This document shows positions 17,562 through 25,937 of a stretch of DNA of 64,000 nt, in pieces. The stretch lies in NCBI GenBank assembly GCA_017452505.1, contig JAFTMI010000003.1, positions 1 through 64,000 of the forward strand, in the 5' to 3' direction. Source of the DNA: Oscillospiraceae bacterium (GTDB lineage: Bacteria > Bacillota > Clostridia > Oscillospirales > Oscillospiraceae). Each line of letters opens with the position of its first letter. Position 1 is the stretch's first letter. The notes beneath the pieces were generated by a model that saw nothing but the letters and a program-made list of their open reading frames with translations, had not been told where the DNA came from and searched no databases. The translations under genes were made by a program, and so were the position numbers.

Positions 17562-17606
17562 AACAGCACCATCCAAGACTGGATGGTGCTGTTGTTTTTC
17601 TGTAGC
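17562..17606. repeat. Hairpin repeat between the SOD and RelA/SpoT genes
   Basis: Second copy of the AACAGCACCATCC hairpin (17562-17574 with 17581-17593), followed by the same TCTGTAGCTTC. It lies 38 bases past the SOD stop on the minus strand. Confidence 0.6.
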
Positions 17607-17630
17607 TTCCACTGCACTACAGAATGGCTA

Positions 17631-18077
17631 TTACACTTTACAGATTACGCCGCAGGCAATCTTCTTTCCGGCATTACCGGCAGGCTGGGAGTAGAAGTCA
17701 TCGGGATCACTATGTATGACCACAGACCGTCCGATAATATCCATCACAGAAAACCGGTCCGTTCTTACGGACAAATACGCATTCCCCTGACACTCCAATA
17801 ATGGTGGCAGGTCGCCTGCGTGTTTTGGATGTGCCTGGTCAGAGGGATTGTAGTGGCTACCTGTACCGGAAAAGTCAGTTCCGGTACAGGTATCTCCTTC
17901 ATGAATATGAAATCCAAAAAATCCTGCCTTACTTTTTCTTGGCAGGCCAGAAATCTTCGCCACAATTAACACACATCCATTCTCTTGGTAAAACTGAACA
18001 CATCCGGATAACTGCGGTGCTTCCGTTCCGCCACGGATTTGCGCTGCTGCATACGGTCTTTTCCCGCAATATTGCAT
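17631..18077 (-). CDS. Copper/zinc superoxide dismutase family protein
   Basis: A 148-residue Cu/Zn SOD that would turn superoxide into oxygen and hydrogen peroxide. The metal-site signatures are visible: FGFHIHEG (Cu histidines), GSHYNP and HPKHAGDLPPL (bridging and Zn His/Asp) and VVIHSDPDD (Cu His). The disulfide Cys pair is probably in GDTC and IACGVI. There is no signal peptide, which is unusual because bacterial Cu/Zn SODs are mostly exported. AGGTGAT precedes the ATG. It follows the ABC exporter genes by 65 bases on the same strand and may share their transcript. Confidence 0.9.
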   Translation of the reverse strand: MQYCGKRPYAAAQIRGGTEAPQLSGCVQFYQENGCVLIVAKISGLPRKSKAGFFGFHIHEGDTCTGTDFSGTGSHYNPSDQAHPKHAGDLPPLLECQGNAYLSVRTDRFSVMDIIGRSVVIHSDPDDFYSQPAGNAGKKIACGVICKV

Positions 18078-18142
18078 AGGATCACCTCATATCAGTATAT
18101 TCCGGTAATCATATTTAGCGACAAGACCTCTCATTATGTCGG

Positions 18143-20008
18143 TTATGCTGTGCGGTATTTTTCTGCCTGCAGGAGAAACATTTCCGCATACTTGCCGTTT
18201 TGCGCCATCAGTTCGTCATGGCTGCCGGATTCAATCAGTTTTCCGTCCGCAAACATAAGGATTCTGTCTGCTATACGGGTAGTAGACAACCTGTGGGAGA
18301 TAAACACCACCGTTTTGTCTTTTGCGTATTCCAGTATGGTATGGTTCAGCTCGTATTCTGCTGCCGGATCCAGTGCGGACGACGGCTCATCCATAATGAT
18401 AAGGTCATAAGGACGGGCAAAGATCCGTGCAATGGCAACCTTTTGACTTTCTCCGCCCGAAAGGTTTACACCCTCGTTAAAGAATTCCTTGGTCAGGTGG
18501 GTATCTAGGCCTTTTTCAAGGGAGGTGAGTTTGTCATTGAATGTAGCCTTCGTCAGTGCATCCGTGACAATCTCGCGATCCGCTTCCGTGCAGGTATCGG
18601 AGAGAACATTCTCTGCGATGGTAGCAGCGAAGATCTTATAATCCTGGAACACTGTACCGATCCTGCTGCGGAGCGAGGGAATGTCGTATTCCTTCAGATT
18701 CCGTCCGTTATAAAGAATCTCGCCCTCAGTCGGATCGTAAAGCCGCATCAACAGTTTGGTCAGCGTTGTCTTTCCCGCGCCGTTGTAGCCAACAATGGCA
18801 ACCTTTTCGCCCTTCTTGATGGTCAGATTCACGCACTCCAGAGACCGCTTGGGTTCTTCCTCCTTTTCCTCTTCTCCGGTTTCCTTCTTTGTTTCAGTTT
18901 CCTCCAGGATGGGCTGATAAGTAAAGGTAACATTCCGCAATTCGATGGTGTCAAGCGGTTCAGCAGCGAGATTGCCGCCCACGATTTTCGGCTTATATTC
19001 CAAGAATTTCAGATACTTGGCAATATACTGGGCGTTGTCAGGCATACGGATTACCTTCTGCGCCAGGTCATACATGCTCCACTGCAGCTGCCAGATCACA
19101 TTGATAGATGCAACGAAGGCGCCAAGCTCAGCTGTGCCATCGAACAGCATAAACAGCAGTATGATAATTGGCCCAAAGCGTGTAGCATTATTGATTAGCT
19201 CCTGTGCCGTGTTCAGCCAATACATCTTCTTACCGATGCTGACATTTTCCTGAATGATATAGGAAATGCTTTCAGAATACTCGGACTGCAGCTTTTCGCC
19301 TGCATTACCGATACGAAGTTCCTTTGCATAGTCGGACAGGTGATACACGCGGTTGATGTAGGAATTCTTTCGACTATGTGGCTTTGTCCGTTCATTCTTT
19401 TTGAAGTACATTTTGTCGGACAGCATCCACAGGGCCGCATTGATAATGCAACCGACGAGAAGAATCATACCAACCACAACATTCACTTGCATCATCAGCG
19501 TAACAAGTGTGGATATGTGAATCAGATAGGACAGCATTTGCGTTGTATCATACATCACGGTGAGCGCACGCTTTTTGGATTCGTCCATTGCCCAGACATA
19601 GTCGTTGTAGAACTTGGGGTCATCATAGCAAGCAAGGTCCATCTTTAGTGCGTGGTCAAACAACTCCGCATGCAAGGAGATCTGCAATTCTTTTTCCGTT
19701 TTCAACTTGTAGTACTGGTTATACCATGCGTAAAACAGGGTAATTGCTGCCTGCGCACCAAATATGAGCAGAAGATACACAGCTACCTCTCTAAAGGTAA
19801 CATTGGGCCGGTCAAGGGCATTGAACAGCATATAGGTAAACACGGTCGTAACTGAGCTACTGATACCCTCCACAACACCTGTCGACAGACTGATCATGAC
19901 AAACGCAGGGGACATTTTCCAAATCTTTCCCAGCATCAGAAGATTATACCGAAGGGCTTTCCCCGCTGGGATCTTGTCTTTTTTCTCTTTTTTCGTCTGC
20001 TTAGCCAC
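18143..20008 (-). CDS. ABC exporter subunit B (permease fused to ATPase)
   Basis: A 621-residue half-transporter: about six membrane helices (residues 25-320) and a C-terminal nucleotide-binding domain with Walker A GYNGAGKTTLTK, signature LSGGESQK, Walker B LIIMDEPSSALDP and switch His in FISHRLS. An acidic EEEKEEE linker precedes the ATPase. The GTG start overlaps the stop of subunit A by eight bases, so the two are coupled and very likely form a heterodimer. Type and layout match drug or peptide exporters. No peptide precursor is adjacent; the cargo is unknown. Confidence 0.9.
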   Translation of the reverse strand: MAKQTKKEKKDKIPAGKALRYNLLMLGKIWKMSPAFVMISLSTGVVEGISSSVTTVFTYMLFNALDRPNVTFREVAVYLLLIFGAQAAITLFYAWYNQYYKLKTEKELQISLHAELFDHALKMDLACYDDPKFYNDYVWAMDESKKRALTVMYDTTQMLSYLIHISTLVTLMMQVNVVVGMILLVGCIINAALWMLSDKMYFKKNERTKPHSRKNSYINRVYHLSDYAKELRIGNAGEKLQSEYSESISYIIQENVSIGKKMYWLNTAQELINNATRFGPIIILLFMLFDGTAELGAFVASINVIWQLQWSMYDLAQKVIRMPDNAQYIAKYLKFLEYKPKIVGGNLAAEPLDTIELRNVTFTYQPILEETETKKETGEEEKEEEPKRSLECVNLTIKKGEKVAIVGYNGAGKTTLTKLLMRLYDPTEGEILYNGRNLKEYDIPSLRSRIGTVFQDYKIFAATIAENVLSDTCTEADREIVTDALTKATFNDKLTSLEKGLDTHLTKEFFNEGVNLSGGESQKVAIARIFARPYDLIIMDEPSSALDPAAEYELNHTILEYAKDKTVVFISHRLSTTRIADRILMFADGKLIESGSHDELMAQNGKYAEMFLLQAEKYRTA

Positions 20009-21890
20009 GGCCGGTCACCTCACTTTCCGTTTGGGCATAGTTTTCTGCCTGCATACGGAACATTTGGGCATATTTGCCGTTTTTCTTCATCAGTTCCTTG
20101 TGCGTACCCGATTCCTTGATGCATCCGTCCTCCATCATAAAGATGCGATCCGCAAGCACGGCGGAGGATAGGCGGTGAGAGATAAAGATCAATGTCCGAT
20201 CCTCACAGGCCTCCAGCATATTTTTAAACATATTGTATTCCGCAATAGGGTCAAGTGCGGAGGAGGGCTCATCTAGAATAACAACGGGAGAATCGTTGGT
20301 AAACGCTCTGGCAAGGGATACCTTTTGCGCCTCACCCACGGACAGCACCGCACCCTCCTGGTCGAATTCACGGGTCAGCGTCGTGTGGATTCCATTTTTC
20401 AAAGACATCACTTTGTCGTAAGCGCCGCTTTTCTTCAGTGCCTGCGTTACGATTTCCTCATCACCCTCACGGAGTGGGCGGAGAAGAACATTTTCCGCAA
20501 CGGACATAGAGAACATTTTGAAATCCTGGAACACGGTCGTAAAATGCGCTTTGTAGGAATCGGTGGCATATTCCTTTATGGGGATTCCGTTCAAGGTGAT
20601 CTTGCCCGCCTTGGGCTCATACAGATGGAGGAGCAGCTTTACAAGGGTGGTCTTTCCCGAGCCGTTGTGGCCCACAAGGGCAATCTTCTCCCCTTGCTTG
20701 ATCTTCATACTCACATTCTTCAGCGCAGGCTTTTTTGCACCTCTGTAGGTAAAGGTAACTCCGGAAAGCGCAATATCACCCTTTCCTGCTTTCTTGCCTG
20801 TTTCCACGCGTTTAATCTTGGGGTCGTAAGCAAGGAAGAAACGGTAATCCTCAATGTACATAGCGTGGTCCCGGAACTCTGTCATAACACCTGTCATACG
20901 GGTAAGGGCCCACGAAACCTGCCCAATGGAGTTGAACACCACAAGGCAGTCACCGAGGAGCATGGTTTTCATCACAAGGGTGCGCAGTGCTGCGTACAGC
21001 ATAGCGCCAAACTCCGTGATATAGGCCGATGAGTTCATAAGAAACTGCAAGATCACCAGCTTGAGACCGTACTTCTTGAACACATCCATGTAATTCTTCA
21101 TTGTTGCCGAATACTTCTCGAGCATCAGCTTATGTATTCCACCGAGGCGCATTTCCTTTGCGTACTCATTTAAGTAAAAGGTTCGCTGAACATAGGCTTC
21201 CCGTCTGTTTAGGGGTTTGAATGCATCTCCACGTTCCTTATTGACCTTGTTTCGCTTATTTCGGATCAGTCCGAACAAAAGGGGAATCAAACCAAACAGA
21301 ATGAGTATGGGGTCAATAACAAACAGGAGAATACTGCAGGAAAAGAGGGTTACGACTGCATAGATAAGGCTGTCAACCGAGTATACTACCGCCATGCACT
21401 TGTTATAGGCGCTATCCATTGCTTTCACATATTTGTCGTAAAACTCGGGATTCTCGTAGCATTCCAGCTCCACCGACTCCGCCTTGCGAAACAGTTCGCT
21501 CTGCACTTTTTCTACGATTTTCTGCTGATACCGGGGATAGAGAATATCATAAAGGAGTCCGATGAGACGGCCCCACACGATATCTGCCACAATAATCACG
21601 ATAACCATCCACAAAAGCTCTCGTGCCGTGCTACCTTGCTGGTAGCGGTTAACCACCTCCCGTAGAAGCCAGGTGTTGGTCATAAACCCCAGCATGGAAT
21701 TACCCACCGACCACAGGAAATAGGTAGGAAGATAAGAGGGCGCTACCGAGTGTACGGTTTTCAGTGCAAAAAAGATATTGGAAAACACTCGCCGCGTTTT
21801 CAGCGCATTGGGATCTTTCTTTTTCTTCTTAAAAAGGTCTTTTATGGTTTTTCGTTCTTTCTTTTTGGTTTCTTGCGTTTTTGTATTCAA
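20001..21890 (-). CDS. ABC exporter subunit A (permease fused to ATPase)
   Basis: A 629-residue half-transporter with a Lys-rich N-terminus, membrane helices across about residues 45-330 and an ATPase domain with Walker A GHNGSGKTTLVK, a modified signature LSVGEAQK in place of LSGGQ, and VVILDEPSSALDP. The modified signature suggests one of the two ATP sites is degenerate, as in other heterodimeric exporters. The TTG at 21890 was chosen because GGGAGGTG lies eight bases upstream; an in-frame GTG at 21899 would fall inside that site. It follows the XRE regulator by 36 bases. Confidence 0.88.
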   Translation of the reverse strand: MNTKTQETKKKERKTIKDLFKKKKKDPNALKTRRVFSNIFFALKTVHSVAPSYLPTYFLWSVGNSMLGFMTNTWLLREVVNRYQQGSTARELLWMVIVIIVADIVWGRLIGLLYDILYPRYQQKIVEKVQSELFRKAESVELECYENPEFYDKYVKAMDSAYNKCMAVVYSVDSLIYAVVTLFSCSILLFVIDPILILFGLIPLLFGLIRNKRNKVNKERGDAFKPLNRREAYVQRTFYLNEYAKEMRLGGIHKLMLEKYSATMKNYMDVFKKYGLKLVILQFLMNSSAYITEFGAMLYAALRTLVMKTMLLGDCLVVFNSIGQVSWALTRMTGVMTEFRDHAMYIEDYRFFLAYDPKIKRVETGKKAGKGDIALSGVTFTYRGAKKPALKNVSMKIKQGEKIALVGHNGSGKTTLVKLLLHLYEPKAGKITLNGIPIKEYATDSYKAHFTTVFQDFKMFSMSVAENVLLRPLREGDEEIVTQALKKSGAYDKVMSLKNGIHTTLTREFDQEGAVLSVGEAQKVSLARAFTNDSPVVILDEPSSALDPIAEYNMFKNMLEACEDRTLIFISHRLSSAVLADRIFMMEDGCIKESGTHKELMKKNGKYAQMFRMQAENYAQTESEVTGRG

Positions 21891-21926
21891 GCAAATCACC
21901 TCCCTGGGTGAATAACGATTGTGTGA

Positions 21927-22499
21927 TTATATACCAATCTCATAATTGCATTTTATAAAGTTCCATCCGTCAATGGTAAAACTGTTGCTTTGCAAAGGCT
22001 GTTCTAAAGGCCGGATCTCTACAAAGGTATCGGTCACCGTGACAAAGAATTGCCGGTCCTCCTTCTTTATCAAATAGAATGCTTTGTCTGCATTTTTAAT
22101 GAGATCCTGCGGACTTGTCTGACAATCCAGTGCACTGCCGGCAAATTGGTCTAAATCCATCAATTCCTGCCGGCCAAGCAAGCTATAGATTTTCGCATCC
22201 GGGAATTTATCCCGCACAACGCGGTCTTTTTTGACTTTCTTGCAACCCCGGCCATAAGCAGCCAGGTTGTAAGATTCCCTAATCATCGCTTCGTCAGTTA
22301 CTTCCGTTTCATCTAACAGCTGATCCACACTGACACTCAGAAGCCGTGCCAAAATCTTCAGATTTCCCACATCCGGCAGACCATTATCTGTTTCCCATTT
22401 CGCAATAGCGGAACGAGAAACAGACATTTTTTCAGCCAGTTGTTCCTGGGACAGACCGCATTTTCGTCGGGCTTCTCTAATCTTTTCTCCCAGAGTCAT
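21927..22499 (-). CDS. XRE-family transcriptional regulator with unknown C-terminal domain
   Basis: A 190-residue DNA-binding protein. Residues 3-60 form a Cro/CI helix-turn-helix (LSQEQLAEKMSVSRSAIAKWE). The C-terminal 120 residues, rich in beta strands, are of a type not recognised and may sense a ligand. GGAGGAACAGAAT precedes the ATG. It is the first gene of the exporter operon, and a perfect palindrome lies just upstream of its promoter, so autoregulation and control of the exporter are likely. Confidence 0.85.
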   Translation of the reverse strand: MTLGEKIREARRKCGLSQEQLAEKMSVSRSAIAKWETDNGLPDVGNLKILARLLSVSVDQLLDETEVTDEAMIRESYNLAAYGRGCKKVKKDRVVRDKFPDAKIYSLLGRQELMDLDQFAGSALDCQTSPQDLIKNADKAFYLIKKEDRQFFVTVTDTFVEIRPLEQPLQSNSFTIDGWNFIKCNYEIGI

Positions 22500-22531
22500 A
22501 TTCTGTTCCTCCGCTTGGTTTCATTTTCATA

Positions 22532-22560
22532 ATCTTACACGAATTTCCTTTGAAAATCAA
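22532..22560 (-). promoter_or_regulatory. Promoter of the XRE-ABC exporter operon
   Basis: On the minus strand TTGATT (22555-22560) and TAAGAT (22532-22537) are spaced by 17 bases, 32 bases before the regulator's start codon. Confidence 0.65.
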
Positions 22561-22570
22561 CAAACTGCGT

Positions 22571-22585
22571 GTTACTTACTGTAAC
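22571..22585. promoter_or_regulatory. Palindromic candidate operator
   Basis: GTTACTTACTGTAAC has perfect GTTAC/GTAAC arms and lies 10 bases upstream of the -35 box of the XRE operon, a plausible site for the XRE protein. Confidence 0.45.
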
Positions 22586-22613
22586 GGCAATTGTAAGAAA
22601 CTGCCCCAAAACC

Positions 22614-24674
22614 TTAGCTTTTTGCAATGTTGATTCTTCTCATGCGGCTGATAAGGGCGTATAGCTCCTGCTTCCGGGGCAGATCCAGAAAACGCTCCGT
22701 GGTGGTGAAGTAAGAGGAGTAGAGAACATCAAGTCCCTCTGCCTCTATTTTCTCATACAGTTCGTCAACCCTTCGTTCCAAGTCGATCTTGTGATCCCAG
22801 TTGGTGGTTTCCAGTTTTCGCAGCATAAAGCCGAGGGTATCCAACTGCCGTTTGGACACAATGTCGTGGAGTCCCCGCACATCGATCCGCTCGTCACCGA
22901 TGAGGATAAAGCCCATATCGGAGATCTCTAGCTTTTCGCTGCCACACCCCTCAGGATAGGAGGAAAAACCTTCAGAATACAGAGTTCTGCTTTGCGACCA
23001 ATCGGCATTACCGGGAAGTTCTGTTGTGACTCCGCAGGCTTTGCAGATTGCTTTCGACCGATCTGTCACATTGTGTATTTGATAGTCCTCCATCATATAG
23101 ATCCTGTCGGCAACTGAGAGGTATTCGCCGCTGCCGCCAATAACAAGGATCGTGGACACCCCTTGGGTACGGTGCAGCTCATTGACCCTGTCGGTAAAGG
23201 GTGTGATGGGTTCTTTCTCAATCAGCTGTTTCATCATTTGATCCCGTATCATAAAGTTGGTGGCACTTCTGTCCTCGTCAATGAGCAGCAGCTTCGCCCC
23301 ACAGTCAACCGCTTCCATAATATTAGCAGCTTGCGAGGTGGAGCCGGAGGCGTGGTCAGTGGAGAAATCCGCCGTATTACCACCGGGGAGCCACTTGATA
23401 AAGGGGGCGATGTTTACATGCTTCACACTTCGTCCGTCTTCTGCCGAAATGCTGACAGCGCTGCCGTCGGTGATGCACAGCTCCCGTCCGTCACCCAAAA
23501 CATGGTCATAAATGCCTGCCGAAATAGCATCCAGCAACGTGGATTTACCGGAGTAGCCGCCACCGGTGATAACCGTGACACCCTTTTTGATGCCCATACC
23601 CCGAACTCCACAAACTTCAATCTCATCTTCCGGTGTAGACTGGAAAGGAACAGCATTTTGAAGTGGCAGGTCTGTTCCCTTGGAACGGGGAAGAATACTC
23701 CCATTGGCAACAAAGGCGCAGTAGTCGCTGTTCTTAAGCCACGCCCGGATGGCTGCCTGCTTTTCCGCCAAGGCAAGAGCCTCATTCAGCCGGACATGGT
23801 CAAATTCCATTAAAAATCGGTCTACCGCATCCGGCAGATCCCGGCAGAGCATCTGGATGGTCTTACGGATCTTCTTTTTAGGAAGCTGTACCTGCAGGCG
23901 GATACACAGGCACATTTTAGGTGGCTGCAGTTGATCATCGGGCATCAAGTAAACGGTAGAGCCGCCACCGTAGTTGTAATCCCGCTGAGGACACAAGGAA
24001 AAATAAGCTGTGTTCCGTTCCAAAATCTCGCCGCCGGGAGTATGAAGATAGTATTTGCCGTTTTCGTTGTCCGGTCGGGAACGGTTGTAAAGCTCAGCGT
24101 TGAGTGCATCGATATACTTTCCAAATTCTCGCAGACAGAAATCCGCCGCAGTGGCAGTATAGGTCTTTAGTCCTATATTTTCCACCGGGATGCTCCAGGT
24201 AACGGTAGGTTTGTCCTGGGCCAATTTGTGGGTAGTGGTAATTTCGCAGGCATTATCATCGTGCCAGTATGTAGAAATATGGTGTACCTCCGGGGGCTGA
24301 ACGTGTCCGTCCCAGGCAGTTGACGGAAAATTTACCTCCATTTTGCCGTCGTACATCTCTTTATATGTTGCGGTATCGTTCTGCATCTGGTGCAAAAAGT
24401 ATTTCAATCGTTTCATGGGCATTCCTCCTTCAAGGTCACAAAGAATCCGATTGCTAGGGATGATGACCACCACAGTGGGCTTATCCTGGGCCAGCTTGTG
24501 GGTGCCGGTAATGTCAAAGCCGATGTCATCCTTATAATAGATAGGGCAGTTGTCCGAGATGGGCGGCATATTCGGGTATCTGGGGTCTTTGATCGTCATT
24601 GCGCCATCGTACATCGCCTCATAGGTCTGGGTATTTGTCTCCATTCCCAGCAGTTTGCTTTTTAAGCGTTTCAT
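22614..24674 (-). CDS. ABC-class ATPase (ABC_ATPase family) with duplicated N-terminal module
   Basis: A 686-residue soluble protein of the ABC_ATPase family: MCLCIRLQVQLPKKKIRK, FVANGSILPR, Walker A GGGYSGKSTLLDA, the SGSTSQAA signature, LLIDEDRSATNFMIRD and LVIGGSGEYLSVADR. It has no membrane part, and the family role is unclear. Two related copies of an N-terminal module (MKRLK...TYxxMYDGxM...HKLAQDKPTV) lie 86 codons apart. Each is preceded by its own GGAGGAATGNCC ribosome site, so translation may also start at 24416 to give a 600-residue form. It sits behind a leader peptide and two terminators, pointing to induction by translation stress. Confidence 0.85.
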   Translation of the reverse strand: MKRLKSKLLGMETNTQTYEAMYDGAMTIKDPRYPNMPPISDNCPIYYKDDIGFDITGTHKLAQDKPTVVVIIPSNRILCDLEGGMPMKRLKYFLHQMQNDTATYKEMYDGKMEVNFPSTAWDGHVQPPEVHHISTYWHDDNACEITTTHKLAQDKPTVTWSIPVENIGLKTYTATAADFCLREFGKYIDALNAELYNRSRPDNENGKYYLHTPGGEILERNTAYFSLCPQRDYNYGGGSTVYLMPDDQLQPPKMCLCIRLQVQLPKKKIRKTIQMLCRDLPDAVDRFLMEFDHVRLNEALALAEKQAAIRAWLKNSDYCAFVANGSILPRSKGTDLPLQNAVPFQSTPEDEIEVCGVRGMGIKKGVTVITGGGYSGKSTLLDAISAGIYDHVLGDGRELCITDGSAVSISAEDGRSVKHVNIAPFIKWLPGGNTADFSTDHASGSTSQAANIMEAVDCGAKLLLIDEDRSATNFMIRDQMMKQLIEKEPITPFTDRVNELHRTQGVSTILVIGGSGEYLSVADRIYMMEDYQIHNVTDRSKAICKACGVTTELPGNADWSQSRTLYSEGFSSYPEGCGSEKLEISDMGFILIGDERIDVRGLHDIVSKRQLDTLGFMLRKLETTNWDHKIDLERRVDELYEKIEAEGLDVLYSSYFTTTERFLDLPRKQELYALISRMRRINIAKS

Positions 24675-24747
24675 TGGACATTCCTCCTTTGGGATGAATT
24701 TTCCGTTGCCGCTTATATTTAAGGTGTTTCCCACGAAAAACAAAAAA

Positions 24748-24763
24748 GCACCCTTTCGGGTGC
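24748..24763 (-). terminator. Attenuator terminator 2 in the ATPase leader
   Basis: On the minus strand GCACCC-GAAA-GGGTGC is followed by TTTTTTG. It stands between the leader peptide and the ATPase start, so it must be bypassed for expression. Confidence 0.75.
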
Positions 24764-24793
24764 AAAAAGGCCAAACTATGCCTAAAACAAAAA

Positions 24794-24815
24794 GCACACC
24801 CGAAACCGGATGTGC
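24794..24815 (-). terminator. Attenuator terminator 1 in the ATPase leader
   Basis: The minus-strand RNA forms a 9-bp stem with one G-U pair, followed by TTTTTG. The wobble exists only on this strand, which supports minus-strand transcription. Its first arm (24806-24813) is also complementary to codons 7-9 of the leader peptide (24864-24871). Confidence 0.75.
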
Positions 24816-24830
24816 CACTGACACAATTGT

Positions 24831-24890
24831 TTATGAACGCGCTTCTTGCGAGGCAACAGTACAACATCCGGCAAATATAAGCTTTGTCAT
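24831..24890 (-). CDS. 19-residue leader peptide upstream of the ABC-class ATPase
   Basis: The reading frame encodes MTKLIFAGCCTVASQEARS. AAGGAGGCGATTGTT precedes the ATG, one of the strongest ribosome sites in the window. It starts about 30 bases after the predicted transcription start and is followed by two terminators before the ATPase. The codons for Ala7-Gly8-Cys9 pair with the first terminator's arm over 8 bp, so ribosome position could decide whether the terminator forms. This arrangement resembles leader-peptide attenuation of antibiotic-response genes; the peptide itself is not recognised. Confidence 0.65.
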   Translation of the reverse strand: MTKLIFAGCCTVASQEARS

Positions 24891-24925
24891 AACAATCGCC
24901 TCCTTAGACTAAATTTTATGAAACA

Positions 24926-24954
24926 ATCATACTATAGGCATTTGGAAAAGTCAA
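24926..24954 (-). promoter_or_regulatory. Promoter of the leader peptide-ATPase transcript
   Basis: Minus-strand TTGACT (24949-24954) and TATGAT (24926-24931) with a 17-base spacer. Transcription would start near 24919, giving a leader of about 245 bases. Confidence 0.75.
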
Positions 24955-25354
24955 CGCTTTTTTGGAAAACTTCCCTCTGTTGGTAGATAGATACAATATC
25001 GTTTTTCTCCCCTCACACTATTTGTGGCATTTCCAAACCAAGCATTCAACCCAACCTTCCATCCTTATGCATAACTGACCCCCATCGTTTTGCAAGAATT
25101 AAAGCGCTGATATGCCTGCCCGGGAGGGGCGTGGTTGGAATTGGAAGCAAGTCCGATCACGCCCCTCCCTTGCCTGTTCTGTCAGGACATTTGCTAAGGC
25201 AAATTGTCCTCACAGAACCCCTTTTTTATTTGCGTTTTTTGCCTGCGCCGATGGCTATCAACGAAATCAGTCTGGTGCAGATAACGACACCTTATTCCAG
25301 TCTGGGGAATTTGCTCTATGACCCTTTTGGAGGTGTCATAGTTGGTATCATTTT
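24955..25354. other. Intergenic region with two large stem-loops
   Basis: About 400 bases without a supported gene. It contains a 12-bp perfect stem (25122-25133 with 25158-25169) and a second long imperfect hairpin (25176-25218) followed by a T run on the plus strand. Frames here on either strand lack ribosome sites. The region could hold a non-coding RNA, a transfer origin or a terminator for the mobile element. Confidence 0.5.
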
Positions 25355-25937
25355 CAGCGGAAAATTTCGCATTTTTCCAGTTCATCCAAGGAGAAAATCC
25401 GGATCTCGGTGTGCCCGATCTCTCCCCAATCGGCAGCAACTCCGCAAGCCATATGCTCGAAATCATCGTCATCAAAAAAGATGCCCTTCAGGTTATTGAT
25501 GACTACATTGATGGCTCGGTTGGAGGTATCCCAGACTCGTTTGTTATTGGTGCCGCGAGGAGTCTGGATCCGATCAGCACGAAGGCCTTCTCGAAATATG
25601 GCAGACCGGTTTTGCTTTCCCGCGCGATGGCATCGTGGATCATTTTGATCCAGTGCTCCTCCACATTACTGGTCAGCTCCTTCCGTGCAGGCAACGGCTC
25701 CGGGATCGTCAGCACAACCAATTTCTTTTCAGTCTGGGGTAACGGATCTACAGGCTTTACCGCAGGTGTTGCAGCAGACATACCGAATTGCTCCATGTCA
25801 TACTGCACAGCAATCAACTGGCTACGCAAACGCAAGGTCAACTCATACGCCTTTTCTAACTGCGCAGGCTCCGGGGTCTTATCCTCCGGCAGTTGATCCT
25901 CAATCTTCTTCAGTGTCTTCCACAGGTCGATATACAT
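25355..25937 (-). pseudogene. Frameshifted mobile-element protein of unknown function
   Basis: The first frame gives 144 residues from an ATG at 25937 (AAGGAGGTG upstream) to a stop at 25503. Near 25569-25576 one base seems to be missing. Continuing in the next frame from RIQTPRGTNNKRVWDTSNRA gives a well-formed further 65-70 residues (LKGIFFDDDDFEHMACG, GHTEIRIFSLDELE) ending at a stop at 25355. The intact protein would be about 195 residues. The acidic IFFDDDDFEHMA block is distinctive but the family is not recognised. The start overlaps the upstream gene's end by 38 bases. It may be a true pseudogene or a sequencing error. Confidence 0.7.

Noticed and set aside
25194-25475. 93-residue minus-strand frame downstream of the frameshifted gene
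   Set aside because: It overlaps the restored C-terminal frame and has no ribosome site; its latter part crosses the stem-loop region.
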